DNA of 64,000 bases from Pseudocalidococcus azoricus BACA0444 (GTDB lineage: Bacteria; Cyanobacteriota; Cyanobacteriia; Thermosynechococcales; Thermosynechococcaceae). Shown piece by piece: positions 31,617-41,809 of this stretch (positions are counted from its first letter, which is position 1; the number at the start of each line of letters is the position of its first letter). The DNA lies in NCBI RefSeq assembly GCF_031729055.1, contig NZ_JAVMIP010000008.1:57877-121876 (forward strand). The letters run 5' to 3'. A program made the translations under genes and the position numbers. The notes beneath the pieces were generated by a model. That model was not told the origin of the DNA and searched no databases. It saw only the letters and a program-made list of their open reading frames with translations.

Positions 31617-33749
31617 TTAGGGTGTGATTAAAAAAGTATAGAGACTAAACAAAAATAATAGGCCAAATATGCCTGTGGCCCAATAGGGAGCGCGCCCCCG
31701 AAACACCAGGCCTGGACTCCCCAAACAACGAGCCTGTTCAACATCAATCCAAGGCACTTCACTACGCCGCCACCACCCCTGCACCTCAATTGGCTGATCT
31801 CCCCAGGCCCCAAAAGGACTTCTCCACAGATGGCTGAATGGCCCCCACCACCCCAAAGCCCGCAATTGCCAAAGCCCGACTTCTGTTTCTAACCACAGCC
31901 CTTGGCCTAAGCCATGCTCTAAACCCCGCATCCGTAATAACCGCCCCGTCAACTTCACCGGCACACTATCTAAGGGCAAAGCAATGGGGCTTTCAATCAG
32001 GGGTTTTAGTAACTGGGGATCAGTAACTGGCGTGGTAATTTCTGGATAGTAGGCGTTAATCCGTAACAAAATTCCCAGGCCCAGCCCCAAACTCCCCCAG
32101 CCCCAAAGCATCAGGTTCAAATTGGCAAACCACCAAAACTTAATTCCAATCACCCCGGTACGTAAGGCAAACTCTCCCCCCCGCCACACCAAAATCGCTA
32201 GAAATAATCCCAGGAATAAGCCCCACACTGGGGTTAACTGTCGCCAAAATTGCCGTTGTCCTGTCCAGGCTTGGGGCCGCTCACCCAAATCAAATTGGGG
32301 TTTTAATTGCCACTTTTGGGCGTAGATACTCAGGGCCTGGAGCCGAATACCCAAAAAGCGATGGGAATGAAACAAGCTAAACCAATCTTTAAGGGGATTT
32401 TGCCGCTCCCAGGCCGTCAGCTTGACCCAATCTCGCTGCTGGGGTGGAAACTGGAGACTCCCATAGGTAATCGCAGCAGCGCCATGAACGGGCAACACCA
32501 AGCTCAATGCATCAATTAGGGGTGAAACCTCCCGCTCCTGATACACCACCGCGGCCATAGCCTCATTGAGATGAATCAGGGCCTGGCTTAAGCCATTGGG
32601 ATGGCCGGTAAAGGCGGCCGTAGCCCGATCTGTGAAGTAGAACCGAACCCGCGCGGCTGGAGCAATGATTTTTTCCAAGAGCCAGACTAAGCCATAGGCC
32701 AAGGCCGTTGTGCCACAGCCACAGCCATAGACGACCCGATTTAAGAACATGAGTCCCGCATCAACTTGACGGTCTTGGTGCTGACGGTTAAGCCATTCCA
32801 AGCGGTGGGCAAAATAATTACCGCATCGGGCCGCGGTTTGGTAAAGCTCATAGATGAGTAGCCGCCCGAAGACCATTGGCCCCAACAACAGGTTATAGCC
32901 TCGCCGGAGTTGGATAATTTCAGCACTGATGAGGATGGCAATTTCATCGGCAGGTAAAGCCGTCAGTAGCCCCTGACTGATCACCACCCAACGCCGCCAA
33001 TGTCCAAAACTAAAAATTAAGGGAACAGCAGTGGGCAAAAAACCGAGTTGCGGCGGTGGCTGAAACCCAGACCAGGCCCAGCGGCCCCAAAACTTGATAC
33101 TTTCTGGGCTGTAGGTATTTAAGGTAATGAAATCCAATGGCTGGAGTGAGAACTTCCAACGCAGGAGTTGTGCCCAGGCCCAGGGATAACCGACCCCAAT
33201 CACTAGGGCCAAAACCCCCGTCAAAAACCAGGCCATCGCCCAGGCCCAGGAATCGAGATTATACCAAGGACTGAAAAAGTTGATCAGTGGCTGAACAATG
33301 AGGATCCGATTCACCCAGGCCCCGCCCATCAACAAAACCCCTAAACAGGCCATCTGCGTCACCCAGAGTCGCCAGGGAGAAACTTGCCGTAACACTTGTC
33401 CAGAAATAGCCCGTTCCAAGATTGGGGTTCGAGCCAGAGCTGTGGGAAGAGCTAGGGATTGGGAGAGTTCCGCTTTGCGTTGGAGGATCGGGCGGGCTTT
33501 TTCTACCCAATCGCGCACCTTGGCCTGGGGCAGTTCTGCCAAGTGATCACAGAGGGCCAGGGCCTGAGGAAATTGACCAACCACCGCATAGGCCTGGATG
33601 AGATGAAGTTGCGCCGTCACTCCCCAAGACTTGGAGCCATATTGCTTTTTAATCGCTTCTAAGGCCGCAATGGCGACGGGATAATCCTGGCGATTCAGGG
33701 CCGCTAAGGCAGCTACTAAACGCGGCTCTAGTTGATAGTCATCAAGCAT
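31617..33749 (-). CDS. M48-like membrane protein with lost HEXXH (pseudoprotease)
   Basis: About 710 residues from ATG 33749. TPR-like helices (about 5-95), several membrane spans (about 125-200, 500-570), and a region resembling M48/HtpX peptidases: ISQGLLTALPADEIAILISAEIIQLRRG. Here the usual HExxH is replaced by AEIIQ (near residue 276), so both zinc-binding His are missing and only the Glu remains. A C-terminal domain with LTGRLLRMRGLEHGLGQGLWLETE follows. It is probably catalytically dead; the role is unknown. The TPR part suggests scaffolding. Confidence 0.7.
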   Translation of the reverse strand: MLDDYQLEPRLVAALAALNRQDYPVAIAALEAIKKQYGSKSWGVTAQLHLIQAYAVVGQFPQALALCDHLAELPQAKVRDWVEKARPILQRKAELSQSLALPTALARTPILERAISGQVLRQVSPWRLWVTQMACLGVLLMGGAWVNRILIVQPLINFFSPWYNLDSWAWAMAWFLTGVLALVIGVGYPWAWAQLLRWKFSLQPLDFITLNTYSPESIKFWGRWAWSGFQPPPQLGFLPTAVPLIFSFGHWRRWVVISQGLLTALPADEIAILISAEIIQLRRGYNLLLGPMVFGRLLIYELYQTAARCGNYFAHRLEWLNRQHQDRQVDAGLMFLNRVVYGCGCGTTALAYGLVWLLEKIIAPAARVRFYFTDRATAAFTGHPNGLSQALIHLNEAMAAVVYQEREVSPLIDALSLVLPVHGAAAITYGSLQFPPQQRDWVKLTAWERQNPLKDWFSLFHSHRFLGIRLQALSIYAQKWQLKPQFDLGERPQAWTGQRQFWRQLTPVWGLFLGLFLAILVWRGGEFALRTGVIGIKFWWFANLNLMLWGWGSLGLGLGILLRINAYYPEITTPVTDPQLLKPLIESPIALPLDSVPVKLTGRLLRMRGLEHGLGQGLWLETEVGLWQLRALGWWGPFSHLWRSPFGAWGDQPIEVQGWWRRSEVPWIDVEQARCLGSPGLVFRGRAPYWATGIFGLLFLFSLYTFLITP

Positions 33750-34195
33750 AGTCAGGGACGGAAGGTGATTCAATCTCCAGACTAGGCGATTCTCTTCCAG
33801 TTTTTCTGCTGCTGTCCCAGTTGGTGATCAATGTTTCTCAGGTTTTCCGCAGTCAGTCTGGATTGGGCTATGCACGCTGATGATGTAGCGGGGGTAATGG
33901 CACGTCCAAAAAATTCCTGAAAAAATGCCTAAAAATCAGAAAGGACATCGACGACTTTCCGTGTTTCGTCTCGATGCCCTAACTGGTTCGCTCCTCACAT
34001 CAATAAATGTACCAGATAATCTCCATTTCGTCACATCTCTTCCTAAAGATTTACCAAACTGAATATGTCCTGATTGCATCCCCTGGCCTGGGTCAGTAGG
34101 CTAAACCTATCCCAATATTTCCCGGCCCCGCCGCGGAAAAGAGCGGATTAACCCCCAGAGACTATAGACTTCAGAGTGTTCAGATCGCCGATGCC
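33750..34195. other. Long intergenic region with one hairpin
   Basis: 446 bp between divergent genes, hence promoters for both. A hairpin at 33946-33976 pairs CATC-GACGA with TCGTC-(TC)-GATG. About 20 bp after it lies a CTCCTCACA segment reminiscent of the Yfr1 single-stranded core, but no terminator follows, so an sRNA is not claimed. No coding sequence supported. Confidence 0.45.
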
Positions 34196-35824
34196 ATGAT
34201 TCCTTTGTCGCTGCTGTCTAACTTAATGCCGCCCCTGACAAGTCCACCAGCCACGGGTGTCGAATTGGTCAACATCTATGGCCTGGTACAAACCTTTATT
34301 ATTTTGCTCTTGGTGGCAACTGGCGTGGCCTTGGTCAGTCGGCGGCTGGGCTTTCCCTATGTCATTGGTCTAGTGGTAGCCGGGCTATTGATTCCCAAAC
34401 CAACCTTACCCAGCAACGTTGGTCTGAATCCTGAGTTGGTATTAAACCTCTTTTTACCGATTCTGATTTTTGAAGCGGCCCTAAATACCGATGCCAGTCG
34501 CTTGAAACGCAATTTACTCCCCATTGGCCTGTTGGCGGGGCCAGGGACTATTGTGGCGGCCCTAATTACAGGTGGCCTCTTTAAGCTTGCCTTTGTCTGG
34601 CCGTGGATTCCCATCTTGGCGGCGGCGGTAATTTTAACCATTACAGATACGGTATCGGTGATTGCCGCCTTCCGGGTTGTTCCTGTGCCGGCCCGCTTAT
34701 CCACCATTGTTGAGGGAGAAAGTTTATTTAATGATGCTGTGGCCTTGGTGTTACTGGGCCTGATTACGACAGTTCACAGCCAAGGGGCCTTTACGCCATT
34801 TTTGGGACTGAAGCAATTTCTGATTGCCTTTCCAGGGGGAATTCTTTTGGGGTTGGGGTTGGGGTATCTCTGCATCGGCCTGTTTCGGCAGTTGGAAGAT
34901 CCCCTCAGCAGCCTATTGTTGACCGTTGCTGTCGCGTTGGGAACTTTTCAGGTAGGGACAGGCCTGGGGGTTTCGGGGGCGATTGCGGTGGTGACAGCAG
35001 GCCTGGTGATTGGCAACTGGGGCCTGGAACATGAAACCACGACGGCTCAGTCGAAACTGACTCTTTTCAGCTTTTGGGAGTATGCGGCCTTTGGGGTCAA
35101 TACCTTTATCTTTCTCCTGTTGGGCATTGAAGTTGACCCTAAATTTGTGATTGCGGCCGTGCCGATTGCCCTGTTGGCGATTGTCATGTATCAGATTGGC
35201 CGAGCAGCGGTGGTTTACCCGTTTTTGTATGTGTTGCGCTGGTTTGATCGCCCGATCCCGATCCGTTGGCAAAATATTCTCATAATTGGGAATGTCAAAG
35301 GTTCATTGTCAATGGCGATGGCCTTGAGTTTGCCCCGCTCGATGCCCTTTCGGACAGAAGTGATTACCTTAGTCTTTGGGACAGTGCTGGTTTCTCTGAT
35401 TGCCCAAGGTCTGAGTTTGCCCTGGTTTGTCCGCAAAATGAAGGTGGCCCAGCAATCGGAATCTGGCCTGCAAATCCAAACCCTCCAACTTAATCTCATG
35501 ACAGCCAAGGCGGCCCAGGCCCAACTGAAGGAATTGCTCCAGGCCGGTAGTTTACCCCAACCCTTACACGATGATCTCTGGAATCAATACCAGGCCCGGA
35601 TATTAACTGCTGAATCCGAACTCCAATCTATCTGCAAATCTGATATTCAATTTCCTGATGATTTGGGACAACGCCTCTACCAAAACCGACTTCAACGACA
35701 ACTGATTCTGGCCGAAAAAAGTGCAGTCACCAATGGCTTGCGGCGCGGCTTACTCTCCCCGGAAATCGCGGAACCCTATTTACAAGACCTGAATCGCCAA
35801 TTTATTGCCCTCGGTGATGACTAG
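34196..35824 (+). CDS. Cation:proton antiporter, CPA1 (NhaP-like)
   Basis: 542 residues with about 12 membrane spans and the CPA1 signatures [12 protein letters not shown] (FFxxxxLPPIxFxxg-type), [40 protein letters not shown] (ND pair of the ion site), and [16 protein letters not shown]. The C-terminal 110 residues are a soluble helical tail (about 430-542). Plasma-membrane Na+/H+ exchange is the likely function. Its 3' end overlaps the queG start by 8 bp. Confidence 0.9.
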   Translation: MIPLSLLSNLMPPLTSPPATGVELVNIYGLVQTFIILLLVATGVALVSRRLGFPYVIGLVVAGLLIPKPTLPSNVGLNPELVLNLFLPILIFEAALNTDASRLKRNLLPIGLLAGPGTIVAALITGGLFKLAFVWPWIPILAAAVILTITDTVSVIAAFRVVPVPARLSTIVEGESLFNDAVALVLLGLITTVHSQGAFTPFLGLKQFLIAFPGGILLGLGLGYLCIGLFRQLEDPLSSLLLTVAVALGTFQVGTGLGVSGAIAVVTAGLVIGNWGLEHETTTAQSKLTLFSFWEYAAFGVNTFIFLLLGIEVDPKFVIAAVPIALLAIVMYQIGRAAVVYPFLYVLRWFDRPIPIRWQNILIIGNVKGSLSMAMALSLPRSMPFRTEVITLVFGTVLVSLIAQGLSLPWFVRKMKVAQQSESGLQIQTLQLNLMTAKAAQAQLKELLQAGSLPQPLHDDLWNQYQARILTAESELQSICKSDIQFPDDLGQRLYQNRLQRQLILAEKSAVTNGLRRGLLSPEIAEPYLQDLNRQFIALGDD

Positions 35825-36812
35825 CCCCAATTCTCTACCTGCTCCCCTGACAGCGGCGGCGATAAAATACCAGGCCCAGGTCCTTGGCTTTCACCGAGTC
35901 GGGATTAGTAATGTTGCCCAAGCCTTAGATAATCCTGATTCCCCCAGCGCATTGCAAAAACAACGTCTCCAGGCCTGGTTAAACAAGGGATATAAAGCGG
36001 ACATGGCCTGGATGAACAATCCTAAACGGCAGGATATTTATCAAGTGATGCCCGATGTAAAATCCATTATTTCCCTGGGCCTCAACTACTACGCAACGCA
36101 CCAACATTCCGAGAATCCTGAACATGGCAAAATTTCCCGCTATGCCTGGGGGCGGGATTATCACCGAGTCTTAGGAAAACGCTTAAAAGCCCTTTGCCAG
36201 TGGTTAGCCGCCCAAAACCCCCAAGTTGAAACCAAGTTTTATGTGGATACGGGGCCCATTTCCGACAAGGCCTGGGCTGAACAGGGGGGCCTAGGTTGGG
36301 TGGGCAAAAATGGTAACCTCATTAGTCGGCAATACGGTTCTTGGCTATTTATCGGTGAAATTCTAATCAATCTCGACCTGGAACCCGATCTCCCCCATGC
36401 CAATCACTGTGGAACCTGTACCCGTTGCTTAGAGGCTTGTCCCACCCAGGCCATTGTCGAACCCTATACCGTTGATGCTAACCGCTGTATTGCTTACCAC
36501 ACCATTGAAAATCGCCAAGCCCAGTTACCTAAATTTATTGCCGAAAATCTCCAAGGCTGGGTGGCTGGCTGTGATATTTGCCAAGATGTGTGTCCGTGGA
36601 ATCAACGGTTTGCCCAGGCCACGGATATTCCTGATTTTGAACCTCGACCGGATCTATTAGCCCCTTCGTTAACGGAACTCGCCACATTCACCGAGCAAGA
36701 TTGGGAGCAGAAATTTACCGCCTCAGCCCTGCGCCGGATCAAACCCGCCCAATGGAGACGTAATGCCCAGGCCAATTTGGGTCGGCTCAATCCCCAACCG
36801 CAGCAGGATTAA
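35817..36812 (+). CDS. queG: Epoxyqueuosine reductase QueG
   Basis: 331 residues from ATG 35817, overlapping the upstream stop. The two [4Fe-4S] motifs are seen: [12 protein letters not shown] and [11 protein letters not shown]. The N-terminal corrinoid-binding region contains [49 protein letters not shown], all typical. QueG reduces epoxyqueuosine to queuosine in tRNA using cobalamin, which fits with the cobalt/B12 operon elsewhere in the window. Confidence 0.95.
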   Translation: MTSPNSLPAPLTAAAIKYQAQVLGFHRVGISNVAQALDNPDSPSALQKQRLQAWLNKGYKADMAWMNNPKRQDIYQVMPDVKSIISLGLNYYATHQHSENPEHGKISRYAWGRDYHRVLGKRLKALCQWLAAQNPQVETKFYVDTGPISDKAWAEQGGLGWVGKNGNLISRQYGSWLFIGEILINLDLEPDLPHANHCGTCTRCLEACPTQAIVEPYTVDANRCIAYHTIENRQAQLPKFIAENLQGWVAGCDICQDVCPWNQRFAQATDIPDFEPRPDLLAPSLTELATFTEQDWEQKFTASALRRIKPAQWRRNAQANLGRLNPQPQQD

Positions 36813-36855
36813 AATTTGCCCAGATAAGAACACCCCCAAGGCAACAGGAGGGAAC

Positions 36856-37035
36856 ATGATTGCCACAACACAACAAGTTTGGACAGATGAAGCATTTATG
36901 GCCTTCTCCCAAGATGGGCATCGCTATGAATTAGTCAATGGGGAGTTGGTGGATATGGGTAGTACAGGGATGGAGCATGGTTACGTCGCCTGCATCTTAG
37001 TGGCAGAGTTAACAGCCTTTGTTCGTCAAAGGACA
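36856..37035 (+). pseudogene. Uma2-family nuclease, truncated 3'
   Basis: ATG 36856, preceded by GGAGG, opens MIATTQQVWTDEAFMAFSQDG with YELVNGELVDMGSTGMEHG, the N-terminus of the Uma2/DUF820 PD-(D/E)XK family common in cyanobacteria. After about 60 residues (FVRQRTL) similarity stops where TnpB sequence starts in another frame. The catalytic core (PD...ExK) is missing, so the gene is broken. The chimeric frame would run on to 37092. Confidence 0.78.
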
Positions 37036-37807
37036 TTATTTTGCGTCTGTGCTTGTGGAGGATGGCAACGAGACTCCCAAACCCAATACTGAAGGTAAGG
37101 CGATTGGGATTGATTTGGGACTGAATCATTTTGTTATCACTAGCGATGGCTTAAAGTTTGCCAATCCTAAATGGTATGCCAAGCATGAGCAAAACCTGAA
37201 ACGTAAACAGAAGCGACTCTCCCGCCGTCAAAAAGGGTCTAGCAACCGTAATAAAACACGGCGGCAAGTAGCCAGTGTTCATCACAAAATTGCTCGGTGT
37301 CGAGAAGATTTCCATCACAAGCTATCACGCAGGATCGTTGACGTAGACCGAAAGGCGTGCGAGGCAAACCAAGTCATCGTGACGGAAAATCTCAATGTGA
37401 GAGGCATGGTACAAAATCGCTGTCTATCCAAGGCAATTAGCCAAGTTGGATGAGGGCAATTCTGCACGATGCTGAAATATAAAGCCGAGCAAGAAGGCAA
37501 GGTCGATTTGGCAGTGGACAGATTTTTGCCATCTTCTAAGACTTGCCATGTTTGTCTCAATCAAGTCAATCGCCTGTCCCTTGATGTTCGATTTTGGCAG
37601 TGCGATAAATGCGGTACAAGGCATGACCGGGACGTAAAGGCTGCCATAAATATCAGAGATGAAGGTCTGCGTATTTTGCCCTCTGGAACAGGGGAGACCG
37701 CTGCTTATCTAGGTGTAAGTCGGAATAATAAAGGTCGAAAATCCTCTACTATTTCGCAACCTATTGGAGAAGAAGCCCGCATTCTGTCGCTTGCGATGTT
37801 GGCTTAG
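37025..37807 (+). pseudogene. IS200/IS605-type TnpB, 5'-truncated with internal stop
   Basis: Starting about 37025 (GHYFASVLVEDG) the frame reads the TnpB C-terminal half: RuvC motif I IGIDLGLNHF (Asp), motif II VTENLNVRGM (Glu), zinc finger CHVC...CDKC, motif III DRDVKAAINI (Asp). All catalytic residues remain. A single in-frame TGA at 37451-37453 (family residue Trp, SQVG-W-GQF) breaks the frame, and the N-terminal part (about 150-190 residues) is gone. Upstream is the Uma2 fragment. Without its N-terminus and with the stop it is presumably inactive. Confidence 0.87.
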
Positions 37808-37839
37808 GCCTGCCGTAGGCACAATGTCGGGTAGTTCAC
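37772..37839 (+). other. IS605-type right end hairpin / omega-RNA scaffold candidate
   Basis: Starts GAAGCCCG within the tnpB 3' end and finishes CGGGTAGTTCAC just after the stop, the typical GAAGCCC...GGGTAGTTCAC right end of IS605-family elements, with an inner GCCTGCCGTAGGC hairpin. In these elements this segment encodes the guide-RNA scaffold of TnpB. The left end and TnpA are absent. Confidence 0.6.
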
Positions 37840-37983
37840 TTTATAGCAGTAACATATACAGCCTGTGCTCTTGCATAAGTTCTCAAGTTTCTACGCTATG
37901 CTTAACGGATAACTGCCCTGCCGATAGTCAACAGCACCAGTTAACCCCTGTTAAACAACGGTTTCTACCTGGGTCAAAACTTT

Positions 37984-38715
37984 ATGGCCACCTCCTTTGC
38001 CGATACAGCTATTGCGGTTTTAATTGACTTAGCTGAACGGGGAGACATTGATCCCTGGGATGTACAAGTGGTGGATGTGTTTGACCGTTGTCTCCAAGAA
38101 CTAGCCACCGGGCATTATCAGGATTTACACCACTCGGGACAGGCGTTTCTGTATGCCGCAATCCTGATTTTATTGAAGTCGGATAGTTTACTGGGCCTGG
38201 AGCAAGCCGAACCGACTTTGGATTTTGAGGAAGCCGCCGATGAACACTTGGTCTTGCCTGGTTTACCTGTGCAGTTAGAACGTCATCTCCAACGCCGGCC
38301 GGTGGCCCCACCCCCCCAACGTCGCCGTGTCACCTTGGCAGAATTGATTGACCATCTCAAAACCATGGCCGTTGAAGTTGAAAAACGGACAATCAATCGA
38401 CCGCCCCGCCCCACCCCAGTCCGCAGGCGCCCCAGCAATATTAAAGCCATTACCCAACTAGCCCACCAAGAAAATCTGACGGAAATGGCCCATGAGGTTG
38501 AGGCCCTCTTACATAACCAAGGCCTGGGAGAGGAATGGTTAGATTTAGAAACCCTACTGACCCTCAAAAATGATCGGGTAGGGGTGTTTTGGGCCCTATT
38601 GTTCCTGTCCTCCCAGTCTAAAGTCGAACTAGACCAGGCCGAGTTTTACCAAGACCTCCGGATCAGAATTTATCAAGCCGATTTACTCCCTAGTCCCGTA
38701 GTTGCCTCTGCCTAA
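37984..38715 (+). CDS. scpA: Segregation and condensation protein ScpA
   Basis: 243 residues, kleisin family. The N-terminus LIDLAERGDIDPWDVQVVDVFDRCLQ with the GDIDPWDV motif is diagnostic; the middle is variable, and the C-terminal winged helix (LLTLKNDRVGVFWALLFLSSQSKVELDQAEFYQDLRIR) binds SMC heads. ScpA links SMC and ScpB into condensin for chromosome segregation. scpB is not adjacent. Start ATG 37984. Confidence 0.92.
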   Translation: MATSFADTAIAVLIDLAERGDIDPWDVQVVDVFDRCLQELATGHYQDLHHSGQAFLYAAILILLKSDSLLGLEQAEPTLDFEEAADEHLVLPGLPVQLERHLQRRPVAPPPQRRRVTLAELIDHLKTMAVEVEKRTINRPPRPTPVRRRPSNIKAITQLAHQENLTEMAHEVEALLHNQGLGEEWLDLETLLTLKNDRVGVFWALLFLSSQSKVELDQAEFYQDLRIRIYQADLLPSPVVASA

Positions 38716-38721
38716 TCAGCA

Positions 38722-39552
38722 TTAAGCTCTTTGAAGCATGGCACAGAGTTGTTGATGATACTGTCCGTTACTGGCGAGGTAGCCCCCGGCCTGGTTAACA
38801 TCTCCTTGGTTATAGGTCAATAAGCTTTGATCAAAACGGGTCAGTTTGCCCCCCGCTTCGGTCAAAATCAACTCCGGCCCGGCCAAATCCCAATCCTTGG
38901 GAGAGGTGCGACTGGGCAACATGAAATATACATCCGCGTCCTGTTCCGCAATTGCCGCTATTTTGCAGCCAATACTGCCCATTTTTTTACGGGCCTGTTG
39001 GGGCATACGCTGTAGAAAAGCTTCTAGCTCTGGGGTAGCATGACTGCGGCTGGTTAAAACTTCTAAATCTTCCCAGGCCCGTTCTTGATTTACGACCAAC
39101 CGATAAGGAGGTGCAGTCCGCGTCAGCCGATAACTGCCTTCCCCAACTTGAGCTAGGTAAACCCCATCCCGCCCCGGCCAGGCCACGGCAGCTAAAATTG
39201 GCCGACCTTGGTGAACTAGGGCAATGTGGGTGGCATATTCTCCAGTCCGTTGAATAAAGTCTTTAGTTCCGTCCAGAGGATCAATCACCCAAACATAGGG
39301 TTGTGACAAAGGTGGGCCAGGCTGATAGGTTTCTTCGGTCAGGTAGCCAAATTCTTGATCACCACAGGCTTCTCGTAACCGATTGAGAATTAATTTATCT
39401 ACGGCCTGGTCTGCCATCGTTACGGGGGATAAATCGGCATGGGTCTGGGTTTGCCAACACTCAGGGTTTTCTTCATACTCTTTTAATAAATCGGATGCTG
39501 CCCAGGCCACCTCAACAAGCAACTCTCGATAATTATCTAAGTTCAAGGACAT
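38722..39552 (-). CDS. cysQ: 3'(2'),5'-bisphosphate nucleotidase CysQ / inositol monophosphatase family
   Basis: 276 residues. Metal-binding motifs of the FIG superfamily are present: FGYLTEET, WVIDPLDGTKDFIQRTGEYATHIALV, and KDWDLAGPELILTEAGG. CysQ removes the 3'-phosphate from PAP produced in sulfate assimilation; a Mg-dependent inositol phosphatase is the alternative. Convergent with scpA. Confidence 0.85.
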   Translation of the reverse strand: MSLNLDNYRELLVEVAWAASDLLKEYEENPECWQTQTHADLSPVTMADQAVDKLILNRLREACGDQEFGYLTEETYQPGPPLSQPYVWVIDPLDGTKDFIQRTGEYATHIALVHQGRPILAAVAWPGRDGVYLAQVGEGSYRLTRTAPPYRLVVNQERAWEDLEVLTSRSHATPELEAFLQRMPQQARKKMGSIGCKIAAIAEQDADVYFMLPSRTSPKDWDLAGPELILTEAGGKLTRFDQSLLTYNQGDVNQAGGYLASNGQYHQQLCAMLQRA

Positions 39553-39601
39553 AATTGAGCCTTTGCCAATGACTGCACGTTCACTATCAAATTAATCAGC
39601 C

Positions 39602-40783
39602 TTAATAGGCAATTTGCCAATACTTCCAGGCCGCGTGGGCCAAGGTCAAGACCCCAACTGTAATGGCTTTTTCATCTACATCAAATTGGGGGTGATGGAG
39701 CGGATAATTGGGCCGATCTGCAAAGCCCACCCCTAAGCGAAACATTGCACCGGGGGCCTGTTCCAAATAGAGGGCAAAATCTTCCGCACCGAGGGACGGT
39801 TCTGGGAGGGTATGGACATTTTCTTTCCCGATTGCTTCTTGGGCTGCTTCCTGTAACAGTTGCGTCAGGTGAGGGGCATTACAAACCGAGGGGACTCCCC
39901 GCCGATAATCCAGTTCATAGGTCGCGCCATAGGCCTGGCAGGTGTGGGCAACAATTTTCTCAATCCAGGCCGGCAGGGCTTGACTGGTTTCAGGATGAAG
40001 GGAGCGAACTGTGCCTTGTAAAATGACTTGATCCGCAATCACATTGGGAGCGCGACCGCCAGAAATTTTCCCAATGGTGAGGACAACAGGACGGAGCGGG
40101 TTTTGGGTGCGACTAATGGCCTGTTGCAAATTCGTAATCACTTGGGCCGCAATCCAGATGGCATCAATGGCTTCGTGGGGACGCGCGCCGTGGCCAGATT
40201 CCCCCATAATCCGAATTTCTAAATCATCGGCGGCAGCGGTCAAGGCCCCATAACGTACCGCAATTTCTCCGGCCGGAATGGACGGAAAAACGTGGAGAGA
40301 AAGAATCGAACTCACCTGTTGCATTGCACCTGCCTCAATCATCCAGGCCGCGCCTTGGGCAATTTCTTCGGCGGGTTGAAAAATAAATCGCAGTCTCCCC
40401 GGTAAATGATCCTGGAGTTGAGCCAAAACCATTGCCGTTCCTAGTCCCACCGTTGTATGAACATCATGGCCACAGGCGTGCATCACCCCCGGTCGTTGGG
40501 AGGCAAAGTCAAGATGGGTGCGCTCATGAATTGGTAAGGCATCCAAATCCGTCCGAATCGCCAAAATCCGCTCATCTTGCCCATTACCGGGAATTTCCCC
40601 CATCACCCCCACCCCTGCTGGGCCTGGTAAGAGTTGCACCCCCGCCGAAGACAAAACACCGGCCACATAGGCTGAAGTTTGAGTTTCCTGGCCGCTTAGT
40701 TCTGGGTGGCTGTGGAGATGACGGCGAATTTCTAATAAGCGGGGCTGAAGGGTTTCTGCTAAATGTTTAATCTGGGGCAACAT
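39602..40783 (-). CDS. M20-family amidohydrolase
   Basis: 393 residues of the peptidase M20D/IAA-amino acid hydrolase-type. Di-metal ligands appear in HACGHDVHTTVGLG, PAEEIAQGAAWMIEAGA and the late SLGAEDFALYLE / LHHPQFDVDE segments; the dimerisation insert GESGHGARPHEAIDAIWIAAQ contains the bridging His. It hydrolyses N-acyl amino acids; the exact substrate is not predictable. Cytoplasmic, monocistronic. Confidence 0.9.
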   Translation of the reverse strand: MLPQIKHLAETLQPRLLEIRRHLHSHPELSGQETQTSAYVAGVLSSAGVQLLPGPAGVGVMGEIPGNGQDERILAIRTDLDALPIHERTHLDFASQRPGVMHACGHDVHTTVGLGTAMVLAQLQDHLPGRLRFIFQPAEEIAQGAAWMIEAGAMQQVSSILSLHVFPSIPAGEIAVRYGALTAAADDLEIRIMGESGHGARPHEAIDAIWIAAQVITNLQQAISRTQNPLRPVVLTIGKISGGRAPNVIADQVILQGTVRSLHPETSQALPAWIEKIVAHTCQAYGATYELDYRRGVPSVCNAPHLTQLLQEAAQEAIGKENVHTLPEPSLGAEDFALYLEQAPGAMFRLGVGFADRPNYPLHHPQFDVDEKAITVGVLTLAHAAWKYWQIAY

Positions 40784-41141
40784 AGGGAAGGCAAAACAAA
40801 CTGTTAGAATGAAAGCGATATAGCCTTATAGTAACGCTGATTTATTTCTAAGACATCAGATAATTTCACTGCTAAATATGTTTGATTGATATTTATCAAT
40901 TTTTGGTTGTCAGTCAATCTTGACTACGCCGCCTTGGATTATCTGATGAACCCTACCCATAACTGTTATCTCTGCTGAGGCCTGGCCCGCTATTGCGGGG
41001 AATCTGGCCTGCCTATCACAAGAGGTTACAGATACGGTCGTTGCCATAACTGTTATCCATTCCCTCAGGGAGTTAACCCGATCACTAGGATTGTTTCTGC
41101 CCTCTGATTGATTATCTAAATTTTCAGGTTAAGTATTACTT
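40784..41141. other. Intergenic region with two palindromic repeats
   Basis: 358 bp between divergent genes. The 13-mer CATAACTGTTATC, which contains the palindrome ATAACtGTTAT, occurs at 40958-40970 and 41045-41057. Between them is a short Cys-containing open stretch that may be a decayed transposase, but stops interrupt it. No gene supported. Confidence 0.5.
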
Positions 41142-41687
41142 ATGTTATCTGTGATTAACCGTTTATCTATCTTTGTTGATGGCAATAATATGTTTTACGC
41201 CCAACAAAAGAATGGCTGGTTCTTTGATCCCCGGCGAGTTTTGAACTATTTTACTCGAGATCCCGCCACTCACTTAGTTAATGCCTTCTGGTACACCGGC
41301 CTGAAGGATGTCCAAGATCAACGCTCATTTCGGGATGCGCTGATCAACTTGGGTTATACGGTGCGGACAAAAATGCTGAAAGAGTTCTATGACGATCAAC
41401 AACATAAATTTTCACAAAAAGCAAATCTGGATATTGAAATTGTTATTGATATGTTTAACACCGTGGATCAGTATGATCGGGTGATTTTATTTAGCGGGGA
41501 TGGGGATTTTGAGCGGGCCATTGAGCTTTTGCGCTCTAAAAATACTCATATTACGGTGGTTTCTACAGAGGGGATGATTGCCCGTGAACTCCGCAATGCT
41601 ACAGATCGTTACTTGGACTTGAATGATTTACGCCCAGAGATTGAGAAGATAGATAAGTCAGAACTGATCTTAGAAAAAACTGCTTAA
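41142..41687 (+). CDS. LabA-like NYN-domain protein
   Basis: 181 residues. NYN (PIN-like) nuclease fold: LSIFVDGNNMFYA (first Asp, Asn), DIEIVIDMFNTVDQYDRVILFSGDGDFERAIELLRS (Asp cluster), and the LabA C-terminus GMIARELRNATDRYLDLNDLRPEI. In Synechococcus elongatus LabA acts in circadian feedback of KaiC-dependent transcription; members may be RNases. Whether this copy is LabA or LALA cannot be decided. Confidence 0.87.
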   Translation: MLSVINRLSIFVDGNNMFYAQQKNGWFFDPRRVLNYFTRDPATHLVNAFWYTGLKDVQDQRSFRDALINLGYTVRTKMLKEFYDDQQHKFSQKANLDIEIVIDMFNTVDQYDRVILFSGDGDFERAIELLRSKNTHITVVSTEGMIARELRNATDRYLDLNDLRPEIEKIDKSELILEKTA

Positions 41688-41809
41688 CTCTTTTCGGAAT
41701 TGTCCTGAGAGCCTATTTTGGGTTTAATGTACGTAGGAACAGTCTTGCAACCGTCTCCCATAAATGCCTCCAGCAATTAAGTCATACCTCTAGATGAGAA
41801 ATAGGCTGT

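Noticed and set aside
33946-34030. Possible Yfr1-like small RNA (hairpin followed by CTCCTCACA)
   Set aside because: The single-stranded core differs from the known ACUCCUCACAC and no terminator hairpin with T-run follows.
40930-41110. Decayed zinc-ribbon transposase between the M20 and LabA-like genes
   Set aside because: A few Cys residues resemble a zinc ribbon, but stops interrupt the frame and no diagnostic IS motif or end is visible.
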